Shown here: in pieces, positions 1 to 8,447 of the stretch
Layout of the letters: each line of letters starts with the position of its first letter
Numbering within the stretch: position 1 is the first letter of the stretch
Source of the DNA: CAIYPH01 sp043744375
Lineage (GTDB): Bacteria; Pseudomonadota; Alphaproteobacteria; Acetobacterales; Acetobacteraceae
Length of the DNA stretch: 64,000 nt
Reading direction: 5' to 3'
Assembly (NCBI GenBank): GCA_043744375.1
Contig: JAYTUU010000052.1
Coordinates: forward strand, 1-64,000
The notes under the pieces: generated by a model
What the model saw: only the letters and a program-made list of their open reading frames with translations
Databases searched by the model: none
What the model was told of the DNA's origin: nothing
Translations under genes and position numbers: made by a program

Positions 1-123
1 CTGCGCACGACGCCGCCGAATGCGCGCTGCGCACGACGCCGCCGAATGCGCGCTGCGCACGACGCCGCCGAATGCGCGCTGCGCACGACGCCGCGCGAAT
101 GCGCGCTGCGCACGACGCCGCCG
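1..123. repeat. 26-bp tandem repeat, about five copies
   Basis: The unit CGCTGCGCACGACGCCGCCG followed by AATGCG is repeated head to tail: a partial copy at 1-24, full copies at 25-50 and 51-76, a 27-bp variant with an extra CG at 77-103, and a partial copy at 104-123. There are no spacers, so this is a minisatellite-like array and not a CRISPR. It starts at the window edge and may be longer. It lies just past the end of the ABC ATPase gene; bases 124-175 hold nothing recognisable. Confidence 0.9.
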
Positions 124-175
124 GAGGCGCGCTTGCCTTCCCTGGACTGCCGTGGGGGAGCCGATCGGACTCTGC

Positions 176-955
176 TTAGTCATAGCTGTGGCCGGCGCGC
201 AGGGCGGCGCGGACGCGGTGGGCGACGGCGCGGAATTGCTCGGATTCGCGGAGTTCGAGCGGGCGTTCGGCGGGGAGGTCGTTGTCGATGACCGCGACGA
301 TGCGGCCGGGGCGCGGAGACATGACGACGATGCGGGTGGAGAGGAACACCGCTTCGGGGATGGAGTGGGTGACGAACACTGCGGTCAGGCCGGTGCGGCG
401 CCAGAGGGCGTGCAGATGCAAGGTGAGGCCGTCGCGGGTGATTTCGTCGAGCGCGCCGAAGGGCTCGTCCATCAGCAGGAGGGCGGGTTCGAAGCTGAGC
501 GCGCGGGCGATGGAGACGCGCTGCTGCATGCCGCCGGAGAGTTGCCAGGGGAAGCGGCGGCGGAATTCGGTGAGGCCGACGAGGTCGAGCACGGCGGCGG
601 CGCGGGTTTCACGTGTGGGGCGATCCAGGCCGATCACTTCGAGGGGGAGGGTGACGTTGCGCAGGACGTTGCGCCAGGGATAGAGGGCGGGGGCCTGGAA
701 GACGTAGCCGTAGGCGCGTTTGAGGCGGGCTTCGTGGGGGCTCATGCCGGCGACGCGCAGGGTGCCGGTGCTCGGCTGTTCGAGGTCGGCGATCAGGCGC
801 AGCAACGTGGTCTTGCCGCAGCCGGAGGGGCCTATGAGGGAGACGAATTCGCCGGGCTGGATCGACAGCGAGACGTCCTCCAGCGCAATGATGCGTTGGC
901 CGCCGGCGTCGAAGGTGACGCCGAGGGCGGTGGCTTCGACGACCAGTTCAGCCAC
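176..955 (-). CDS. ABC transporter ATP-binding protein (SsuB/TauB/NrtD type)
   Basis: This 259-residue cytoplasmic ATPase would power an importer. The Walker A (GPSGCGKTT), signature (LSGGMQQRVSIARAL) and Walker B with D-loop (LLLMDEPFGALD) are all present in order, followed by the switch histidine in FVTHS. Length and motifs fit the nitrate/sulfonate/taurine/pyrimidine importer group. I chose the GTG at 955 (residues VAELVVEA) because it overlaps the end of the upstream amidohydrolase gene by eight bases, as expected for translational coupling; longer reading of the frame upstream gives protein with no resemblance to the family. The permease and binding protein are not in the window and may lie to the left. 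From its place behind preT-preA-amidohydrolase the substrate is inferred to be a pyrimidine or related ureide; this is not shown by the sequence. Confidence 0.9.
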   Translation of the reverse strand: MAELVVEATALGVTFDAGGQRIIALEDVSLSIQPGEFVSLIGPSGCGKTTLLRLIADLEQPSTGTLRVAGMSPHEARLKRAYGYVFQAPALYPWRNVLRNVTLPLEVIGLDRPTRETRAAAVLDLVGLTEFRRRFPWQLSGGMQQRVSIARALSFEPALLLMDEPFGALDEITRDGLTLHLHALWRRTGLTAVFVTHSIPEAVFLSTRIVVMSPRPGRIVAVIDNDLPAERPLELRESEQFRAVAHRVRAALRAGHSYD

Positions 956-2210
956 GCGCGGCCTGCTCCGCGAGGCGTTGGTCGGTGGCGAGGACGGCGT
1001 GGAGGAGAACCTCGGCTCCCGCGGCGATGTCGGGCTTTTCCGCCGACTCGGCCTCGTTGTGGCTGAGGCCGCCGGCACAGGGGACGAACACCATGGTGGT
1101 TGGCGCCACCCGGGAAATATAGGCGGAGTCGTGGCCGGCGCCGGAGACGATGTCGCGATGGCTGTGGCCGCCGGCGGCGGCGGCGTTGCGGACGGCGGCG
1201 ATGCAGTCAGGATCGAAGCGCACGGCGGGCTGGTTCCAGACGCACTCATGTACGATGTCGAGGCCGTTCTCGGTGGCGATGCGTTCGAGGGCGGCGAAGG
1301 TTGCGGCTTCCATTTGTGCAACGATGGCGTCGTCGGGATGGCGCAAATCGATGGCGAAGAAGACGCGGCCGGGGACGACGTTGCGGCTGTTCGGGGAATT
1401 CTCCAGCAGGCCGACGGTGGCGACGGCGTTGGGTGCGTGCGCGCGGCCGACCTGGTGGACGGCCTCGATCATGCGGGCGGCGCCGAGCAGGGCGTCGCGG
1501 CGCAGGCGCATCGGGGTGGCGCCGGCGTGGCCTTCGCTGCCGGTCACCGTTACCTCGTACCAGCGCATGCCCTGGACGCCGGTGACGACACCGATGGTGG
1601 TGGCGGTGTCTTCGAGGATCGGCCCCTGTTCTATGTGCAATTCAAAATGGGCGCCGAGCGTGCGGCCGCCGCAGGGGGCGGTGCCGCGGTAGCCGATGCG
1701 GTCCAGCTCGGCACCGAATTCCTTGCCGTCCCGGTCCGTTCTGGCGTAGGCCCAGTCGGTCGTGAAGGCGCCGGCAAAGACGCCGGAGGAGAGCATGGCC
1801 GGCGTGAAGCGGGAGCCTTCCTCGTTGCTCCAGTTGATCACCTCGATGGCGGCATGGGTTGCCACGCCGCGATCGTTCAGCGTTCTGATCACTTCGAGGC
1901 CGGCGAGCACGCCGATGACGCCGTCATACTTGCCGCCGGTCGGCTGCGTATCGAGATGGCTGCCGATGGCGATCGGGGGCAAAGCAGGGTTGGTGCCGGG
2001 GCGCCGCGCGAACATATTGCCCATCGCGTCGATGCTGACGGCGCAGCCGGCCGCGGTGCAGGCGGCGGCGAACCAGTCGCGCACCTCGCGGTCGAGATCG
2101 GTCAAAGTGAGGCGGTTGATGCCGCCCTTGGCCGTCGCGCCGATGCGCGCGGTTTGCATGATCGTGGCCCACAGGCGATCGCCGTCGATGGTGAGGTTTG
2201 CAGTCGGCAT
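948..2210 (-). CDS. Zn-dependent M20 amidohydrolase, probable N-carbamoyl-beta-alanine hydrolase (beta-ureidopropionase)
   Basis: The 420-residue protein belongs to the M20/M28 family that hydrolyses N-carbamoyl amino acids or allantoate. Metal-binding motifs are visible in order: GSHLDTQPTGGKYDG, NEEGSRF, HIEQGP and, near the end, GAGHDSAYI. With PreT and PreA immediately upstream, the best-fitting role is the last step of reductive uracil/thymine breakdown, releasing beta-alanine, CO2 and ammonia from the ureido acid. Allantoate amidohydrolase and L-carbamoylase share these motifs and cannot be excluded. The ATG at 2210 overlaps the preA stop as TGATG; an in-frame GTG lies one codon earlier. 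A dihydropyrimidinase, needed between PreA/PreT and this step, is not in the window. Confidence 0.85.
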   Translation of the reverse strand: MPTANLTIDGDRLWATIMQTARIGATAKGGINRLTLTDLDREVRDWFAAACTAAGCAVSIDAMGNMFARRPGTNPALPPIAIGSHLDTQPTGGKYDGVIGVLAGLEVIRTLNDRGVATHAAIEVINWSNEEGSRFTPAMLSSGVFAGAFTTDWAYARTDRDGKEFGAELDRIGYRGTAPCGGRTLGAHFELHIEQGPILEDTATTIGVVTGVQGMRWYEVTVTGSEGHAGATPMRLRRDALLGAARMIEAVHQVGRAHAPNAVATVGLLENSPNSRNVVPGRVFFAIDLRHPDDAIVAQMEAATFAALERIATENGLDIVHECVWNQPAVRFDPDCIAAVRNAAAAGGHSHRDIVSGAGHDSAYISRVAPTTMVFVPCAGGLSHNEAESAEKPDIAAGAEVLLHAVLATDQRLAEQAARG

Positions 2211-3478
2211 CACATAGTTTCCGTGCGCAGGGGGTTGTTGGGATGCTGGCCCCAGGTGATCCGTTCGGTGCCGTCATCGACACGGACCATGGTGATGCAG
2301 CCGGTCACGGGGCAGGCGAGGGCGCAGAGGTTGCAGCCGACGCACGCGGCATCGATGACCTCGTAGCGCCGTATGCCGCCCGCGCGCAGGGCGGCGATGG
2401 CCTGGTGCGACGTGTCCTCGCAGCCGATATGGCAGAGGCCGCATTTGATGCAGAGGTCCTGGTCGATGCGGGCGACGGTCTTGTAGGCGAGGTTGAGGTC
2501 GCCCCAATGGACGTAGTTGCGGGTGGCGCGGCCCTGGAAATCGCCGATCGTGCGATAGTGTTTCGAATCCATCCAGTTCGAGAGGCCGTCGATCATGTCT
2601 TCGACGATCTTGAAACCGTGATGCATCGCGGCGGTGCAGACCTGGACGTTGCCGGCGCCGAGGGCGATGAATTCGGCCGCGTCGCGCCAGGTGGATATGC
2701 CGCCGATGCCGGAGATGGCAAGGCCGGGAAAATCGCGCGCGAGGTCGGCGACCATGCGCAGCGCGATCGGTTTGACCGCGGGGCCGCAATAGCCGCCATG
2801 GGTGCCCTGGCCGTCCACTACGGGCTCCGGCGCCATCAGGTCGAGATCGACCCCGGTGATCGACATGACCGTGTTGATCAGCGAGACGGCATCCGCCCCG
2901 CCACGCATCGCGGCTTCGGCGGGGGCGTTGATGTTGGTGATGTTGGGCGTGAGTTTGACGATCACGGGCATGCGCGTGTGGCTCTTGCACCAGCGCGTGA
3001 CCATTTCGACGTAGCCCGGAACCTGGCCGACGGCGGCGCCCATGTTGCGTTCGGACATGCCGTGCGGGCAGCCGAAATTCAGTTCGACTCCGTCGCATCC
3101 GGTGGCTTCCACACGCGCGAGGATGGCCTGCCAACTCGGCTCCGTGCAGGGCACCATCAGGCTGACCACGAGCGCGCGGTCGGGCCAGTCGCGCTTGACC
3201 TGTTTGATCTCGTCGAGATTGATTTGCAGCGGACGGTCGGTGATCAGTTCGATGTTGTTGAAGCCGGCCATGCGGTTGCCGAGATGGGAAACTCCGCCAT
3301 AGCGGCTGGAAACATTGACGATCGGCGGGTCCTCGCCGAGGGTTTTCCAGACTGCCCCGCCCCAGCCGGCGCGGAAGGCGCGCACGACGTTCAGCGCCTT
3401 GTCCGTGGGTGGCGCGGAGGCCAGCCAGAACGGATTGGGCGAGGCGATGCCGGCGAAGCGGCTGCGCAGATCGGCCAT
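2210..3478 (-). CDS. preA: NAD-dependent dihydropyrimidine dehydrogenase subunit PreA
   Basis: PreA is the FMN and iron-sulfur subunit that reduces uracil and thymine to the 5,6-dihydro forms, working with PreT. The 422-residue protein has an N-terminal FMN TIM barrel (NPFWLASAPPT, then NFGCPHGMSERNMG, KLTPNI and the phosphate-binding SGIGGI) and two C-terminal 4Fe-4S motifs, CIKCGLCHIGC and CVGCNLCALACP. The ATG at 3478 follows a strong GAGGGAGGAAAG ribosome-binding site, and the length is close to that of E. coli PreA. It sits 13 bases behind preT and its stop overlaps the next gene start. Identification is firm; the direction of the reaction in the cell (reduction, not oxidation) is inferred from the amidohydrolase next door. 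Confidence 0.95.
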   Translation of the reverse strand: MADLRSRFAGIASPNPFWLASAPPTDKALNVVRAFRAGWGGAVWKTLGEDPPIVNVSSRYGGVSHLGNRMAGFNNIELITDRPLQINLDEIKQVKRDWPDRALVVSLMVPCTEPSWQAILARVEATGCDGVELNFGCPHGMSERNMGAAVGQVPGYVEMVTRWCKSHTRMPVIVKLTPNITNINAPAEAAMRGGADAVSLINTVMSITGVDLDLMAPEPVVDGQGTHGGYCGPAVKPIALRMVADLARDFPGLAISGIGGISTWRDAAEFIALGAGNVQVCTAAMHHGFKIVEDMIDGLSNWMDSKHYRTIGDFQGRATRNYVHWGDLNLAYKTVARIDQDLCIKCGLCHIGCEDTSHQAIAALRAGGIRRYEVIDAACVGCNLCALACPVTGCITMVRVDDGTERITWGQHPNNPLRTETM

Positions 3479-3491
3479 TCTTTCCTCCCTC

Positions 3492-4793
3492 TCAGCCGGC
3501 CAGCAGGCGATGGATGGAGGCGGCGGCGGCCTTGCCGTCGGCGACGGCGGTGACGGTGAGGTCCGCCCCGGCCACGCAATCGCCGCCGGCCCAAACGCGG
3601 GGCAGCGAGGTGCGGCCCTCGGAGTCGATCGCGATGCGGCCATTGGCGAGTGCCAGGGCATCGTCGAGCGGATCGCCCAGCAGGGTTTGGCCGATGGCGG
3701 TCAGGACCATGTCGGCGGGCAGGGTGAAGCGCGTGCTGTCCTGGCGGGTGAATTCGACGGCGGTGACGGCGCCGCCGGCCGCGTGCAGGCGCAGCGGTGT
3801 CGCGTCGTGCAGGATGCGCACGCCGTGGGTCTGGGCCCAGGCCTGCTCGTTCGGCGTGGCGCTCATGCGCGCCGGGGCGCCGCGATAGACGAGGGCGACG
3901 TCCTGCGCGCCGAGCAGGCGGGCCTGTGTCGCGGCGTCGATCGCGGTGTTGCCGCCGCCGATGACGACGACGCGGCGGCCGACTTGCATCGCGGACTTGT
4001 CGGACTGGCGCAGCGAGGCAATGAAATCGACCGCCGCGTGGACGCCGCGCAACTCCGGACCGTTGAGGCCGAGGGCACGAACGCCGGCGAGGCCGATGGC
4101 GAGGAATACGGCGTCGAAATCGCGCAATAAATCGGGCAGGGTGAAATCGCGGCCGAGGGCTTCATCCGTGACGATCTCGATGCCGCCGATGGCGAGCACG
4201 AAATCAATCTCGCGCTGGGCGAAATCCTCCGTGAGCTTGTAGGCGGCGATGCCGTATTCGTTGAGACCGCCCGGCTTGTCCGCCGCCTCGAAAATCGTGA
4301 CGTCATGCCCGTGCCGCGCCAGTCCATGCGCACAGGCGAGCCCGGCGGGGCCGGCGCCGACGATGGCGACGCGCCTGCCAGTGGACGCCGCGCGGCTATG
4401 CGGATGAATGCCGCGCTCCATCAACCAGTCCGTCGCGTGGCGCTGCAGGGCGCCGATGCGGATCGGCTGGCCCTCCTGCGCGGTGCGGACACAGGCACGC
4501 TCGCAGAGGATCTCGGTCGGGCAGACACGGGCGCAACTACCGCCGAGGATGTTGGCGTCCAGGATGGTCTGCGCGGCACCACGCAGATTGCCGGTGGCAA
4601 TGCGGCCGATGAAGCCGGGAACATCGATGCCGGTTGGGCAGGCCTCGATGCACGGGGCATCATGGCAGAAATAACAGCGCTCGGCCGCGACCACGGCCTG
4701 CGCGGAAGTCAGCGGCGGATGCGCGTCAGCGAAGTTGTGCGCCAACTCAGCCGCAGTGAGCCGGCCGGCGACGATGTCTGCAACCTCGTCCAC
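3492..4793 (-). CDS. preT: NAD-dependent dihydropyrimidine dehydrogenase subunit PreT
   Basis: PreT passes electrons from NADH through FAD and iron-sulfur centres to PreA. The protein shows the N-terminal cysteine clusters CYFCHDAPCIEACP and CARVCPTEILCERAC, an FAD Rossmann motif GAGPAGLACA and an NAD Rossmann motif GGGNTAID, the layout of glutamate-synthase-small-subunit-like oxidoreductases. I prefer the GTG at 4793 (433 residues) because GAGGGG lies about eight bases ahead and the length then resembles E. coli PreT. A GTG-class start at 4898 would add 35 residues with no family resemblance. It is the first gene of the minus-strand pyrimidine operon; a long palindromic element lies directly upstream. 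Confidence 0.92.
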   Translation of the reverse strand: MDEVADIVAGRLTAAELAHNFADAHPPLTSAQAVVAAERCYFCHDAPCIEACPTGIDVPGFIGRIATGNLRGAAQTILDANILGGSCARVCPTEILCERACVRTAQEGQPIRIGALQRHATDWLMERGIHPHSRAASTGRRVAIVGAGPAGLACAHGLARHGHDVTIFEAADKPGGLNEYGIAAYKLTEDFAQREIDFVLAIGGIEIVTDEALGRDFTLPDLLRDFDAVFLAIGLAGVRALGLNGPELRGVHAAVDFIASLRQSDKSAMQVGRRVVVIGGGNTAIDAATQARLLGAQDVALVYRGAPARMSATPNEQAWAQTHGVRILHDATPLRLHAAGGAVTAVEFTRQDSTRFTLPADMVLTAIGQTLLGDPLDDALALANGRIAIDSEGRTSLPRVWAGGDCVAGADLTVTAVADGKAAAASIHRLLAG

Positions 4794-4882
4794 TCCAGTG
4801 CCCCTCGGTTCCTCGTGCGAAGATAACGTCGGGTGAATGAGTGGCGTCAACAACTGATGCAGCGATGAGGGGGAAGCAATCA

Positions 4883-5042
4883 AGGCTCCGCCGGCCAAAG
4901 GCCGAGGGCCTTTGGAAACCCGATACTTTTCTTGGCTGCGTCAGCAGCCTTTGAACGATAGTCGAATTTGACTAAAGGCTGCTCGCGCAGCCAAGAAAAG
5001 TAATGGGATCAAAGGGTCCCTGACCCTTTGTGGAGGCGAGGC
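4883..5042. repeat. Large palindromic repeat element, family A, copy 1
   Basis: A two-level inverted repeat fills much of the preT-rpsB divergent spacer (4794-5275). The inner arms, 4924-4952 and 4974-5002, match at 27 of 29 positions around a 21-base loop. The outer arms (about 4883-4921 and 5005-5042) also pair with each other imperfectly, and each contains its own small hairpin (for example GGCCAAAGGCCGAGGGCCTT in the left arm). The outer arms resemble those of the element at 38449-38695 (shared words CTCCGCCGGC, GGGCC, CCCTTTG). It could act as a bidirectional terminator or be a dead mobile element. The rest of the spacer, 5043-5275, shows no clear motif beyond the rpsB ribosome-binding site. 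Confidence 0.8.
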
Positions 5043-5275
5043 AAAGCCCTGGCCTTCCTTATGCTGGCGCATATGCGGGCACGCCCCTTTGATCCCCCGA
5101 TTGCCCTGGCCTTGCCTTCCCGCCCGCTTTGCGCCATATGCGCCCCGTCGGTGGCGCGGTGCTGCCGATAATTCACACGCGGGGCGCCTTTCCGATCCCA
5201 TCATGGGGTCTGGATCCGGTGCCGCAGGGCGAGGCCCCGCGGAGGTTCAACCGGATACTGGAAGGGAGCACGCTC

Positions 5276-6058
5276 ATGGCGATGCCCGATTTCACTTTGC
5301 GTCAACTGCTCGAGGCCGGCGTTCATTTCGGCCACCACACGCGGCGCTGGAACCCGCGCATGGCGCCGTATCTGTTCGGCGTGCGCAACCAGGTCCACAT
5401 CATCGACCTGCAGCAGACCGTGCCGATGCTCGATCGTGCGCTGCGTGCGGTGCGCGATGTGACGGCGGCGGGCGGGCGTGTGCTGTTCGTCGGCACCAAG
5501 CGCGCGGCGGCCGATTATGTGGCCGACTCGGCCAAGCGTTGTGGGCAGTACTATGTGAACCATCGCTGGCTCGGCGGCATGCTGACGAACTGGAAGACCA
5601 TCACCGGCTCGATCAAGCGCCTGCGCCAGATCGACGATATGCTGGCGGGCGACACCCAGGGCTTGACCAAGAAAGAGGTGCTCGACATCACCCGCGACCG
5701 CGAGAAGCTGGAGCGCGCGCTGGGCGGCATCAAGGAGATGGGCGGCTTGCCGGACATCCTGTTCATTATCGACACGAACAAGGAGAAGCTCGCCGTCGAG
5801 GAGGCCAACAAGCTCGGCATTCCCGTCATCGCCGTGCTCGACAGCAACTCCGATCCGGCCGGCGTCACCTACCCGATCCCCGGCAATGACGACGCGATCC
5901 GCGCCATCACCCTGTATTGCGACCTGATCGCCGGTTCCGTGCTCGACGGCATCAGCGCCGAAATGATGGCCTCGGGCCGTGACATCGGTGCTTCCGAGGA
6001 GCTGCCGCCGACCGAGCTGCTCACCGGAATTGCCGCCGCCGAACCGGCGGCCGATTGA
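5276..6058 (+). CDS. rpsB: 30S ribosomal protein S2
   Basis: S2 is a late-joining protein of the small ribosomal subunit. The 260-residue product carries the family hallmarks HFGHHTRRWNPRM, IIDLQQT, GTKRAAA, VNHRWLGGMLTNW and, later, LPDILFIIDTNKE with IPVIAVLDSNSDP. The ATG at 5276 (residues MAMPDFTLRQLLEAG) follows GGAAGGGAG. An in-frame extension exists upstream to 5129 but is not conserved in character. It starts the long plus-strand run and is followed after 25 bases by tsf, the usual pairing. No autoregulatory leader could be identified with confidence in the upstream 230 bases. Confidence 0.98.
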   Translation: MAMPDFTLRQLLEAGVHFGHHTRRWNPRMAPYLFGVRNQVHIIDLQQTVPMLDRALRAVRDVTAAGGRVLFVGTKRAAADYVADSAKRCGQYYVNHRWLGGMLTNWKTITGSIKRLRQIDDMLAGDTQGLTKKEVLDITRDREKLERALGGIKEMGGLPDILFIIDTNKEKLAVEEANKLGIPVIAVLDSNSDPAGVTYPIPGNDDAIRAITLYCDLIAGSVLDGISAEMMASGRDIGASEELPPTELLTGIAAAEPAAD

Positions 6059-6083
6059 ACGAAGCTGAGTTAGGAGAATTTCC

Positions 6084-7004
6084 ATGGCGGAAATCACAGC
6101 CGCACTCGTGAAGGATCTGCGCGAGCGGACCGGCGCGGGCATGATGGACTGCAAGAAGGCGCTGGTCGAGAACGACGCGAATATCGAGGCGGCGATCGAC
6201 TGGCTGCGCAAGAAGGGCCTGTCGGCGGCGGCCAAGAAGTCTGGCCGTGTCGCGGCCGACGGGTTGATCGGCATCGCCAGCGCCGCCGGGCGCGCGGCGA
6301 TGGTCGAGGTCAACGCCGAGACCGATTTCGTTGGCCGCAACGAGGCGTTCCAGGCGTTCGTGCATGAGGTGGCCAAGGTGGCGCTCGCGGTCGGCGACGA
6401 TCTCGCCGCCATCAACGCCTCGGCCTATCCGGGCACTGGGCGGACTGTGGCCGAGGAGCTGGTTCAGCTTGTCGCCACCATCGGCGAGAACATGAACATC
6501 CGCCGGGCCTGCGTGCTGTCCGTGCCGCAGGGCGCGGTGGCGAGCTATGTCCACCAGGCGCTCAAGCCCGGCCTGGGCAAGATCGGCGTGCTCGTGGCCG
6601 TCGAAGGCGCCAGTGAGATTGCGGCGCTGGAAACCCTGGGCAAGCAGGTCGGCATGCATGTTGCCGCGACCCGCCCGGAGGCGCTGGACACCGACTCGGT
6701 GGATCCCGCGGCGCTGGAGCGTGAACGGATCGTGCTGTCCGAGCAGGCTCGTGCGTCAGGCAAGCCCGAGGCGATCATCGAGAAGATGGTCGAGGGCCGC
6801 ATCCGGAAGTACTACGAGGAAGTGGTGCTGCTGGAGCAGGTCTGGGTGCACGACGGCGAGAGCCGGGTGCGCGCGGTGGTGAAGAAGGCCGGCGCCAAAC
6901 TGGGCGGGTTTGCCCGTTTCCATCTCGGCGAGGGCATCGAGAAGGCTGCCGGCGATTTCGCGGCCGAAGTGGCCGCCGTCGCGGGCGTCCAGAAGCCCGC
7001 ATAG
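6084..7004 (+). CDS. tsf: Elongation factor Ts
   Basis: EF-Ts exchanges GDP for GTP on EF-Tu. The 306-residue protein begins with the UBA-like domain (LVKDLRERTGAGMMDCKKAL) and has the core motif ETDFVGRNEAF, then the two-part dimerisation/core region ending in IEKAAGDFAAEVA. The ATG at 6084 has a TAGGAGAATTTCC ribosome-binding site. It is 25 bases behind rpsB and is followed by a GC hairpin (7051-7083), so it may share the rpsB transcript, with partial termination before pyrH. Confidence 0.98.
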   Translation: MAEITAALVKDLRERTGAGMMDCKKALVENDANIEAAIDWLRKKGLSAAAKKSGRVAADGLIGIASAAGRAAMVEVNAETDFVGRNEAFQAFVHEVAKVALAVGDDLAAINASAYPGTGRTVAEELVQLVATIGENMNIRRACVLSVPQGAVASYVHQALKPGLGKIGVLVAVEGASEIAALETLGKQVGMHVAATRPEALDTDSVDPAALERERIVLSEQARASGKPEAIIEKMVEGRIRKYYEEVVLLEQVWVHDGESRVRAVVKKAGAKLGGFARFHLGEGIEKAAGDFAAEVAAVAGVQKPA

Positions 7005-7050
7005 TCCTGGCCGAAGCCTGTCTAGCCCTGATCGGGCGCTCTCTTGTTCA

Positions 7051-7083
7051 GGGCGGGCGGGACCTGTACGGTGCCGCCCGCCC
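7051..7083 (+). terminator. GC-rich hairpin between tsf and pyrH
   Basis: GGGCGGGCGG (7051-7060) and CCGCCCGCCC (7074-7083) form a perfect ten-base stem with a 13-base loop. The following TGCCTTTGTCT is only weakly T-rich, so it may be an attenuator or pause site and not a full terminator. Confidence 0.45.
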
Positions 7084-7114
7084 TGCCTTTGTCTGCACCA
7101 CCCAGTTGCGGGAT

Positions 7115-7837
7115 ATGATGAGCACGACCTATCAACGCGTTCTGCTGAAAGTCTCGGGCGAGGCCCTGATGGGCAAGCGCGAATTCGGCCTCGACACCGA
7201 TACGGTGCGCGCGATCGCCGCCGATATTGGCGATGTCGTCAATCTCGGCGTGCAGGTCAGCCTGGTCATCGGCGGCGGCAACATCTTCCGTGGCATCCAG
7301 GGCGCGGCGAGCGGCATGGATCGGGCTCAGGCCGATTACATGGGTATGCTAGCCACCGTGATGAATGCGCTGGGCATGCAGGCGGCGCTGGAAAAACTCG
7401 GCGTGGCGACTCGGGTGCAATCGGCCATCCCCATGGCCAGCGTATGCGAGCCGTATATCCGCCGTCGTGCCATCCGCCACATGGAAAAGGGCCGCGTGGT
7501 GATCTTCGCCGCCGGCACTGGCAACCCGTTCTTCACCACCGATACGGCTGCGGCATTGCGTGCCGCGGAGATGGGTTGCGATGCGCTGCTCAAGGGCACC
7601 CAGGTCGATGGCGTCTATTCGGCGGATCCGCGTAAGCAGCCGGATGCCGAGCGCTATGAGCGATTGTCGTATCTGGACGTGTTGTCGCGCGACCTTACAG
7701 TGATGGACGCCTCGGCCATTAGTCTGGCGCGCGAGAACAAGCTGCCGATTATCGTGTTCAATATCCGTGCACCCGGCGCATTCGCCCAGGTGATGCGCGG
7801 CGAAGGTAAATTCACCACGATCGTCGAGCCCAAGTGA
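7115..7837 (+). CDS. pyrH: Uridylate kinase (UMP kinase)
   Basis: PyrH phosphorylates UMP to UDP with ATP in pyrimidine nucleotide synthesis. The 240-residue protein fits the bacterial amino-acid-kinase-fold UMP kinase: LLKVSGEALMG, LVIGGGNIFRG, the AAGTGNPFFTTDTAA motif and GVYSADPRK. ATG codons at 7115 and 7118 are adjacent; a TTG at 7106 is a third option. I use 7115, with GCGGGAT just upstream. It is followed after 34 bases by frr, the standard order in most bacteria. Confidence 0.97.
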   Translation: MMSTTYQRVLLKVSGEALMGKREFGLDTDTVRAIAADIGDVVNLGVQVSLVIGGGNIFRGIQGAASGMDRAQADYMGMLATVMNALGMQAALEKLGVATRVQSAIPMASVCEPYIRRRAIRHMEKGRVVIFAAGTGNPFFTTDTAAALRAAEMGCDALLKGTQVDGVYSADPRKQPDAERYERLSYLDVLSRDLTVMDASAISLARENKLPIIVFNIRAPGAFAQVMRGEGKFTTIVEPK

Positions 7838-7871
7838 AGGCTCGGCTTCGTCCGGGAGAGGGAGGGCAGCC

Positions 7872-8438
7872 ATGGCGGCCGATCTGAACGCACTGAAAAC
7901 GGACCTAACGCGCCGCATGGATGGCGCGCTGGAAATGCTGCGCCGCGACTTCTCGGGCCTGCGGACGGGCCGCGCCAGCCCCGCTCTGCTGGAGCCCGTG
8001 CGCGTCGAGGCCTATGGCAGCGAGGTGCCGCTGGCCCAGGTTGGCACCATTGCCGTACCGGAGGCGCGCCTGCTCACCGTGCAGGTGTGGGACCGCTCGC
8101 TGGTCAATAATGTCGTCAAGGCGATCCGCGATTGCGGCCTCGGGCTCAACCCGGCCGGCGACGGTCAACTGGTTCGCGTGCCCATTCCGCAATTGACCGG
8201 TGAGCGTCGGCAGGAGCTGTCGAAGGCGGCGCATCGCTATGCCGAGGGCAGCAAGGTCGCGGTGCGTGGTGTCCGGCGCGACGGGATGGAGCAGACCAAG
8301 GTGCTGGAAAAGAAGCACGAGATCGGCCAGGACGACGAGAAGCGCTGGGCCGATGAGATCCAGAAACTGACCGACCAGTATATCAAACGCATCGATGAAG
8401 TCCTTGTCGACAAGGACAGGGAAATCAAGCAGGTCTGA
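7872..8438 (+). CDS. frr: Ribosome recycling factor
   Basis: RRF splits post-termination ribosomes together with EF-G. The 188-residue length is typical. The pattern LRTGRASPALLEPVRVEAYG near the N-terminus, then ERRQELSKAAHRYAE, VRGVRRD and the C-terminal IQKLTDQYIKRIDEVLVDKD, are those of the three-helix-bundle tRNA mimic. The ATG at 7872 follows GGGAGAGGGAGGGCAGCC. The uppS reading frame begins within ten bases of the stop codon, so the two are probably co-translated. Confidence 0.98.
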   Translation: MAADLNALKTDLTRRMDGALEMLRRDFSGLRTGRASPALLEPVRVEAYGSEVPLAQVGTIAVPEARLLTVQVWDRSLVNNVVKAIRDCGLGLNPAGDGQLVRVPIPQLTGERRQELSKAAHRYAEGSKVAVRGVRRDGMEQTKVLEKKHEIGQDDEKRWADEIQKLTDQYIKRIDEVLVDKDREIKQV

Positions 8439-8447
8439 GTGAACCCC

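Noticed and set aside
1..123. CRISPR-like array
   Set aside because: Repeat units are directly adjacent with no spacers, so it is a tandem repeat. The same holds for 29008-29110 and 27315-27356.
720..2366. 548-codon plus-strand open frame opposite the amidohydrolase gene
   Set aside because: It lies antisense to genes with clear motifs; in GC-rich DNA the opposite strand is often open. The translated product is low-complexity Gly/Ala/Val/Asp with no domain.
5043..5275. Ribosomal-protein S2 leader or riboswitch upstream of rpsB
   Set aside because: Short complementary words exist, but no arrangement I could match to a known leader.
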